A stretch of 64,000 bases of DNA from Diploscapter coronatus. Taxonomy: Eukaryota > Nematoda > Chromadorea > Rhabditida > Rhabditidae. Where the stretch lies: the NCBI GenBank assembly GCA_964036155.1, contig OZ038422.1, positions 28,295,201 through 28,359,200 on the forward strand, read 5' to 3'. A model generated the notes under the pieces. It saw only the letters and a list, made by a program, of their open reading frames with translations. It was not told where the DNA came from and did no database searches. The position numbers were made by a program, and so were the translations under genes. This document shows positions 24,601-33,600 of the stretch, in pieces. Every line of letters begins with the position of its first letter. The stretch's first letter is position 1.

Positions 24601-27600
24601 ATCTTGTAGAGCTCTTCAAGTTGACCACTTTTGTTCCAAAACTTATTCTAGAATGTGCACACACAGGGGGATATGATTTTTTGAAATTTTCTTTCATGAA
24701 AATCACCTTGGTTTTACGCATTCGGCAATTTATTTGACCTCAAGAGCCCCCTTATTTTTTCTAAAGTTACATATTTTTATTCAGAATAAAATTCTCTATA
24801 AAATAAGATCCTTTTCAGTTGGCATCCCAAGACATCGATGGAGTCAAAATCGCGAAAAACTGCCGCCGGTCATGGTCACTTTTTGAATTTTCAAATTTTG
24901 GTCGAAAATTGTTGATCGTAGCAGGTAGTCGTAGTTACACTATTTGTAGAGTTTTTCGTGGGCTATCTAATGCAAAACCCCATTTCATGTTGTCTAGAAA
25001 TAAGTAAGTTATGAGTTTTTTTCTGACATGGGGTATGTAAAAGCTTGAAATCAGTATAACTGTCCACCTGCATTTTAATGAAAACAGACTGCACCACGAG
25101 AATCAGCGTGAAAAACTGAACAATGCATGTGAAAATCAGCCAAATCGACGGAGCCCTTCCTTATGACTTTGGTTTTTCCTGATATCCACTCTTAAAAAAG
25201 TACATATAACAAAAGAAGAACTTTATATATTCACGAAAATCGATTATTATTGAGTAAATATGAAGTTGCATCATTGGATGATGATAATACTGCAGCTTCA
25301 GGCTAGTTATTTTCCCGCCGGGCATCGGTTACAGGTCTTCGGACACGAAAATTATTGCAATTTTTAAATATTAAAAAATTCAAAATATACCTGATCCGTC
25401 ATCAGGGAATAGTATTGCGGATCGTTGCAAAGATTGGCCTGAATTTAATAGTTTATCGATTTTCAAGATTAAATTAGCTTACCCTCGAAGGACAATCAGA
25501 CACTCCTGTGTTAGGATTAAGTTTATCCACGCAGGTAGGTCCGGCAGTGGTCTGAGATGCGACTGAAGTGGTTCCTGATGCACCGCATCTTCCTGAATAG
25601 AGGATATATGGGATCACTTTTAACCTATTTATTTAAATCTTACCGCATGTCTTAGGGCACTGATCGGTCATCAGGCTAAGTGTTATGGGGATTATATTAG
25701 GATAAATAAAAATTTGCCTACTCATAATAAGCCGCGTCATTGCAATAAGAAGCCATTCCGGGACAGTCTTAAATTTGTAAAACTTTCAAATTGAGGAAGA
25801 ATGAAATTTACCGCTGACTCCAGTTTTCGGATTGAGTTTATCCACGCAGGTAATACTAGCAGTGGTTGCAGTAGAGACACCACATCGTCCTAAAATTATT
25901 ACTCAGTATATCTCATTTACTGTAGATATGTGAAATAATACCGCATGTCTTAGGGCACTGATCAGTCATCAGACTAAATTTTATGGGAAATATTGATAAG
26001 TAAAAATCTGCCTACTCATAATAAGTCGTGTCATTGCAATAGGAAGCCATTCCAGGACAGTCTTAAATTTGTAAAACTTTCAAACTGAGGAAGAATGAAA
26101 TTTACCGCTGACTCCAGTTTTCGGGTTGAGTTTATCCACGCAGGTAATACTAGCAGTGGTTGTAGTAGAGACATCACATCGTCCTAAAATTATTACACTT
26201 AGAATATCTCATCTCCTTTTTAATATTTTTGTAAAGTGTATCTGTCTGTCTATGTGTGTGTTTAGGCTTATTTCTAACCACCTGTCTATCGTACCCTCAT
26301 GTATGATACTCCGTTTGATAGGTCTCAGTTACATCATGTGTAACGTGCCTTTTCCGATGACTTTTGATCTCATTTTTAGGTACTTGGAGCCAAAAGACTA
26401 TAACATGCTAATTTTGACAACGAAATTTGTAAATCGTTTGAGAGTTCATTACTGCTTCCGCAACAATGAAATGCATCCGAAGTTTCGGAATCGGAACTTG
26501 ACTTCTCAATGAGATTGAGACTGGATATGAAGAGAAAAATAGGAACTTCCAATTGCAATTGCTGACTGATAGTAGGTTTACATTTTAGAAGAGCTTTGAA
26601 AATGCATAACAGGTGGAGAATTGGTAACGAACCGGCCATTAACACTCGGGTTGAAGTGGAATGAAAAGAATTGTTTTCTAACAATTTTCGATAAAAGTAC
26701 GACTTCTCTATTCTGTCACTGTTCTGCTTTGCTCTCTTCAGCACTAGCCGGTCTGCCTATATTATTTTCGCATTTTTTTAAAAATAGTTTACAGCATGAT
26801 AATATTTTCACAATGATGTTTGTGGAATAGAAGCGTATAATGCAAATTTTGAATATGCAAAACATGAAGGGTTATAAGAAAGGTGAGTCAATGAACAGAT
26901 AATTTGTAGTTTTGACTCTCGAATTTGATACAAGTTAGCAGAATGCAAGATTGAATATAAAAGTAAAGAAAATCGCTATTTGAGTTTTATGGTTTGATGA
27001 ACTTTCAGAAGACGGGGAGCTATGAAATTAAAAATTTTGATGGTGTGAGAGTATGAACATGAAAATTAGAAATGCAACAAGTGCAATGCATGCTAATTTT
27101 TAAAATTGTTTTGGTTTTAGTGTTGTTTTGGTTTGGTATTTTATTTTGCACTTTTGTGAAGCAAAAATCCTCGATGAGGGAGACCGCGAAGCGACCGACC
27201 GAAGTCTAGTCGTAGATATATTAAACCTTACCACACGTCTTAGGGCATTGATCGGTCATCAGACTAAATTTTATGGGAAATATTGATAAGTAAAAATTTG
27301 CCTACTCATAATAAGCCGTGTTATTGCAATAGGACGCCATTCGGGGGCAGTCTTAAATTTGTAAAAGGCTCAAATTTGAGAAGAATCAAATTTACCGCTG
27401 ACTCCAGTTTTCGGATTGAGTTTATCCACGCAGGTACTGCTAGTGATGGTTGTAGTAGAGACATCACATCGTCCTTAAATTATTCCATTTAGAATATCTC
27501 ATTTACTGTAGATATGTGAAATAATACCACATGTCTTAGGACATTGATCAGTCATCAGACTAAATTTTATGGGAAATATTGATAAGTAAAAATCTGCCTA

Positions 27601-30600
27601 CTCATAATAAACCGTATTATTGCAATAAGAAGCCATTCGGGGACAGTCTTAAACTTGTAAAACTTTCAAATTTAAGAAACATTCTACGAATAACTAACAA
27701 GGGTCCGAACAATTGCAAAAGTGTCTCAGATCCGAACCAAACTTATATGGTGGATACATCCATGGACCCTAATCACAAAAGTGGGAAGATCAGGTCCTGT
27801 CCCCAAAAGTGGGCGGGGCTAGGTGGGGAGCAAGGTTAAACATTTTGACGTTTTGACTGTCAAGGGAAGGTACAAAGAAAACTTTTTTGCTATAAAAGAT
27901 TTTCGAAAAGTTATGAATTTTTATCATTTTCATAGTTAGACCCATTCAAACTGCTATACCATGCATACCACAACAGATAACTATGTAGTGTCTTCACAAG
28001 AGTTGCTCAGTTTGATGAGCTCTATCAATTGTTGTACATATTGTAAGGTATAACTCTCAAAATTGAAATTTCGATTTTTGGGTCGCCAACTTTGATGCGA
28101 TAGTGAAGTGAGTGTGATCATACCTAACTTATCGATTTTATGACTGATATTAGTGTAATTTTACCTGGAGAATCCAAATATGCAATAAAATTTTGCTGGC
28201 AAATAACAAATCTTCGAGTTATGGGCGATTTTATGCAAAAAAATGTATGTTTTTGAAACTGTCATTTTTGACACTTTTGACTTTGGGATCCCCTCCAGCC
28301 CCAAACAAGTGGTTGACTCCCTAAAGTTTATATATTTTAGAAAGTACATTCTATGGTTGTATTCACCCCTTTTTTAATTTTTCGAAAATCTTTTATAGCA
28401 AAAAAGTTTGATTTGTACCTTCCCTTGACAGTCAAAACGTCAAAATTCTCAACCTTGATCCCCACCTAGCCCCGCCCACTTTTGGGGACAGGACCTGATC
28501 TTCCCACTTTTGTGATTAGGGTCCATGGATGTATCCACCATATAAGTTTGGTTCGGATCTGAGACACTTTTGCAATTGTTCGGACCCTTGTTAGTTATTC
28601 GTAGAATGTCTCTTAAGAAGAATGAAATTTACCGCTGACTCCAGTTTTCGGGTTGAGTTTATCCACGCAGGTACTGCTAGTGGTGGTTGTAGTAAAGATA
28701 TCACATCGTCCTTAAATTATTCCATTTAGAATATCTCATTTACCATAGATATGTGAAATAATACCACATGTCTTAGGACATTGATCAGTCATCAGACTAA
28801 ATTTTATGGGAAATAATGATAAGTACAAATTTGCCTACTCATAATAAGCTGTGTTATTGCAATAGGAAGCCATTCGGGGACAGTCTTAAATTTGTAAAAC
28901 TTTCAAATTTGAGAAGAATGAAATTTACCGCTGACTCCAGTTTTCGGGTTGAGTTTATCCACGCAGGTACTGCTAGTGATGGTTGTAGTAGAGACATCAC
29001 ATCGTCCTTAAATTATTCCATTTAGAATATCTCATTTACTGTAGATATGTGAAATAATACCACATGTCTTAGGACATTGATCAGTCATCAGACTAAATTT
29101 TATGGGAAATATTGATAAATAAAAATTTGCCTACTCATAATAAGCCGTGTTATTGCAATAAGAAGCCATTCGGGGACAGTCTTAAATTTGCAAAATTTTC
29201 AAACTGAGGAAGAGCGAAATTTACCGCTGACTCCAGTTTTCGGATTGAGTTTATCGACGCAGTTACCATTCGCTTAATCATAAAATCATAGTTAAATTAT
29301 TCACAAATTTTTAAAATTATGAATAATCTATCATAGATAAATTTTAGGCATGATTTTAAAAAGATAAAATAAAGAGTTTATAAATCTAGTACCTGGAGTA
29401 GTAGTTTGACCCGCAACTGTAGTTGTCGTCGTCTGACCTGGGATCGTTGTTGTTGTTGATACTGTCGTAGTTGTCATAGGGGGTGTCGTTGTTGTAGTTG
29501 ATGTAGATGGAGTTGTGGTCGAAGTGGAAGGCGTCTGAAATCGCCAGTCACACACTCGAAATGCAAAATGTCAATTTTAGCAGTACTACTTTGTTTTGAA
29601 ATCATTCAGAAATTCATTCAAAAATGCAATGCTCACAGTAGTACTAGTCGATGGAGTGGTTGTAGACGTGGATGGAGTTGTAGTCGATGTAGAAGGAGTG
29701 GTTGTGCTTGTCGAAGGAGTTGTAGTCGACGTGGATGGAGTCGTGGTCGATGTGGAAGGCGTTGTGGTCGACGTGGATGGAGTGGTTGTGCTTGTCGAAG
29801 GAGTTGTAGTCGAAGTGGAAGGAGTCGTGGTCGACGTGGATGGAGTGGTTGTGCTTGTCGAAGGAGTTGTAGTCGATGTAGATGGAGTGGTGGTCGAAGT
29901 GGATGGCGTGGTTGTCGATGTAGAAGGAGTCGTCGTGCTTGTCGAAGGAGTTGTAGTCGACGTGGATGGAGTCGTGGTCGATGTGGATGGCGTGGTTGTG
30001 CTTGTCGAAGGAGTTGTAGTCGAAGTGGAAGGAGTCGTGGTCGACGTGGATGGAGTGGTTGTGCTTGTCGAAGGAGTTGTAGTCGAAGTGGAAGGAGTCG
30101 TGGTCGACGTGGATGGAGTGGTTGTGCTTGTCGAAGGAGTTGTAGTCGACGTGGATGGAGTCGTGGTCGACGTGGATGGAGTGGTGGTCGAAGTCGATGG
30201 AGTGGTGGTCGATGTGGAAGGCGTTGTGGTCGACGTGGATGGAGTGGTTGTGCTTGTCGAAGGAGTTGTAGTCGAAGTGGAAGGAGTCGTGGTCGACGTG
30301 GATGGAGTGGTTGTGCTTGTCGAAGGAGTTGTAGTCGAAGTGGAAGGAGTCGTGGTCGACGTGGATGGAGTGGTTGTGCTTGTCGATGGAGTGGTGGTCG
30401 ATGTGGAAGGCGTTGTGGTCGACGTGGATGGAGTGGTTGTGCTTGTCGAAGGAGTTGTAGTCGAAGTGGAAGGAGTCGTGGTCGACGTGGATGGAGTGGT
30501 TGTGCTTGTCGAAGGAGTTGTAGTCGACGTGGATGGAGTCGTGGTCGATGTGGATGGCGTGGTTGTGCTTGTCGAAGGAGTTGTAGTCGAAGTGGAAGGA

Positions 30601-33600
30601 GTCGTGGTCGACGTGGATGGAGTGGTTGTGCTTGTCGAAGGAGTTGTAGTCGATGTGGAAGGCGTTGTGGTCGACGTAGATGGAGTGGTGGTCGAAGTCG
30701 ATGGAGTGGTGGTCGATGTGGAAGGCGTCTAAAATCGCCAGTCACACACTCGAAATGCAAAATGTCAATTTTAGCAGTACTACTTTGTTTTGAAATCATT
30801 CAGAAATTCATTCAAAAATGCAATGCTTACAGTAGTACTAGTCGATGGAGTGGTTGTAGACGTGGATGGAGTTGTAGTCGATGTAGAAGGAGTGGTTGTG
30901 CTTGTCGAAGGAGTTGTAGTCGACGTGGATGGAGTGGTGGTCGATGTGGAAGGCGTTGTGGTCGACGTGGATGGAGTGGTTGTGCTTGTCGAAGGAGTTG
31001 TAGTCGATGTGGATGGAGTGGTGGTCGATGTGGATGGAGTGGTGGTCGATGTGGATGGAGTGGTGGTCGATGTGGAAGGCGTTGTGGTCGACGTGGATGG
31101 AGTGGTTGTGCTTGTCGAAGGAGTTGTAGTCGATGTGGATGGAGTGGTGGTCGATGTGGATGGAGTGGTGGTCGATGTGGATGGAGTGGTGGTCGATGTG
31201 GAAGGCGTTGTAGTCGATGTGGATGGAGTGGTGGTCGATGTGGAAGGCGTTGTGGTCGACGTGGATGGAGTGGTTGTGCTTGTCGAAGGAGTTGTAGTCG
31301 ATGTGGATGGAGTGGTGGTTGATGTGGATGGAGTTGTAGTCGATGTGGATGGAGTGGTTGTGCTTGTCGAAGGAGTCGTTGTGCTTGTCGAAGGAGTTGT
31401 AGTCGATGTGGAAGGAGTCGTTGTGCTTGTCGAACGAGTTGTTGTCGTAGTTACAACCTACAATAATCCTTATAGTAGCATATTTTTAAGATTCATCTAA
31501 ATCAAAAGAAATTTTTTATAGTTTTTTATAGTGCAATTGGCGATATTTCATAAGAAAAGTTGGCTTAAATTCTTACATTAGCATTATTACAGCATATGCC
31601 ATCTGGAGATCCGTCATCAATACAGGTGGTCCCTTTCGGGCAATTGCCCATAATGCAAGGATCAGCATTGCATATGCCATCTGGAGATCCATCATCAATA
31701 CAGCTGGCCCCTTCCGGGCAATTGCCCATAAGACAAGGGCCTAGGGCCGCACTGGAACAAGTTTGGGAGTAGGCTATAGAAATCAAAGAAAAGATGAATA
31801 GAAGATACATCATAACGTGTGGTTCTGAATCTGAAATGAATTACACTTGATAAGTTGGAATGTTCTTTTATATGATTTCCGGAGTTTAAAGTTAGTTTTT
31901 AGCCAAAGTGGGTGGATATAACAGAAAAAAGCTCCTGGGTCAGGCAAGAACATCTGAAGCGAATTTTCCAAAACAGTTGATTAAATATGAGGAGGACTCT
32001 ATTCACTTCCATTATTTGGAAAGGTGGAAAAAATTGAAATATGATGTTGAATTCCTAGAGAAAAATTGAAAACTGCAAGCAATTGCAGAAAATCAGATCT
32101 TCGTTGTTAAAATTTTCCTTTTTGTATATGGCATATTCTTTAAAAATAGAGTTTTTATAGAGGAAGGGTGGTACCCAAGAAGTCGCTCCTCAAATTCCGA
32201 GCTGATTTTTTGTTCCTGGAGGTTTTGGACTACGCTGATGACGAATCTGACGGTTAAAACCCGATCCGACCACTTGTTTCGCCTGTTCCAGAAGGGCCGC
32301 ATTAGGTAGTTCCGAAAAATTCTATTTTCGTTAGATTCTGAAAAGACCTCGTCGAAATGACATCGAATAAGGAAGTTATAATGAAAGTAGTGAAACATGG
32401 AAAATGTCATATCGATTTTTCGCTTTTTAAAATTTTTATTTTTTAAAGTGTCAGGTCCCATGAGTTATTTATACTGGGAAGTAGCCCAGGTGTTCTAGTT
32501 TCTGAAACACTTTATCGTTTTCCTATAGACTGTCCGCTAACAGAGGAATCCCACTTCTTCGAAGAGTTGTCATGACTCATTTTTGCCTAGTTTGATTTTA
32601 AAATTCATAACTCCCAGAATTCTAAACCAAATTCGATAATTCTTTTTTTATTGAACAGCATTTAATTCATAGATTATTAAGCAATAAAATAAGATTTTTT
32701 TGAAGTTCAATGACCAATTACTGCAAAGTGCCGTTTGGATAGAAAATTTAAAAAAATCATATCTTTCTGTATTTTACATCAAATTTCATGATTATTTTTT
32801 TTATTTTGTAGATCTCGAATAGGAGAATATGAAAAAAAAATTTGAGAATTATTTTTGGCGAGAAAAAGTTGCTCGAAGTTACCTTATATACCCGTACTGT
32901 ATTTACAAGTGTAACGTAAGTTAACGTCGGATTTTTCCATGAAATCTTGTAGAGCTCTTCAAGTTGACCACTTTTGTTCCAAAACTTATTCTAGAATGTG
33001 CACGCACAGGAGGATATGATTTTTTTCGTTTAACATAGCCTCATATCCAGTGTAAATAGTCCCATTTCCGGAACTCATATCTCCCGTCTGTAGCCTCTTT
33101 TTTTGACGAGTCCGATCGTTTTAGGGATTAAAAAACATGAAGAATCCGAATCTATCGGAAACTGCGTTCACATGGATATCCGAATAACCGAAATTATCGA
33201 TTTTCTGCAGTTTATATAAATTTTACCTAAAAAATAAAATTTTTAAGTACTTTTCCGGGGGTTTTGTGAGAAATATCCAGCTACGAATTTGTTCAGCGTG
33301 AAATTCTGAGTCGAATGAGCCTCATATTGGTTCATGGATGTGTGAATTTGGAAAATTAATTAACATAATTGATTACGGTAATTATGCTAATTAACTCGAA
33401 AAACTAGTCAGTGCAAGTGGTTACTGGGTCCAATAGAAGCTTATTCGCCAAGTTTCAGCCCATTTCGATTGATTTTCATTTTTTGTACCTTTCCCTTCTT
33501 TGTGAAACCTGCGTCTTACACAGACTGTCTTAATGATTGAATTTGAGCGCAATGATCGATAGCCCTTCGATGACGGACATGTCCGTGCAGGTGCTCACAC

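Larger units (their letters stand above)
8065..33529. mobile_element. 25,465-bp TTAA-flanked TIR element carrying two mucin-ShKT genes
   Basis: Both ends start GACAGTCTGTGTAAGACGCA, reading inward. Each end abuts TTAA on the outside (8061-8064 and 33530-33533). The end sequences stay alignable as inverted repeats for about 0.5 kb: near-identical over the outer 340 bp, diverged further in. Removing the element and one TTAA restores a 58-bp intron of the surrounding gene in correct phase. TTAA duplications are known for piggyBac and Kolobok superfamilies, but the ends do not match a family I can name. No transposase-like reading frame was seen, so it is probably non-autonomous or has lost its enzyme. 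Independent insertion of two TIR fragments is less likely, given the clean single empty site. Confidence 0.8.

Noticed and set aside
8981..25007. Identical 62-codon frames at 8981-9169 and 24819-25007
   Set aside because: Identity comes from the 1.1-kb duplicated block, including non-coding flanks. There is no protein-like signal.
29568..31500. Plus-strand frames of 584, 378 and 236 codons and a 388-codon minus frame rich in HPRRP
   Set aside because: These are off-frame readings of the gene B heptad repeat.
8065..33529. Maverick/Polinton virus-like element
   Set aside because: No DNA polymerase, integrase, ATPase or capsid frame was seen. Ends and the TTAA target do not fit.
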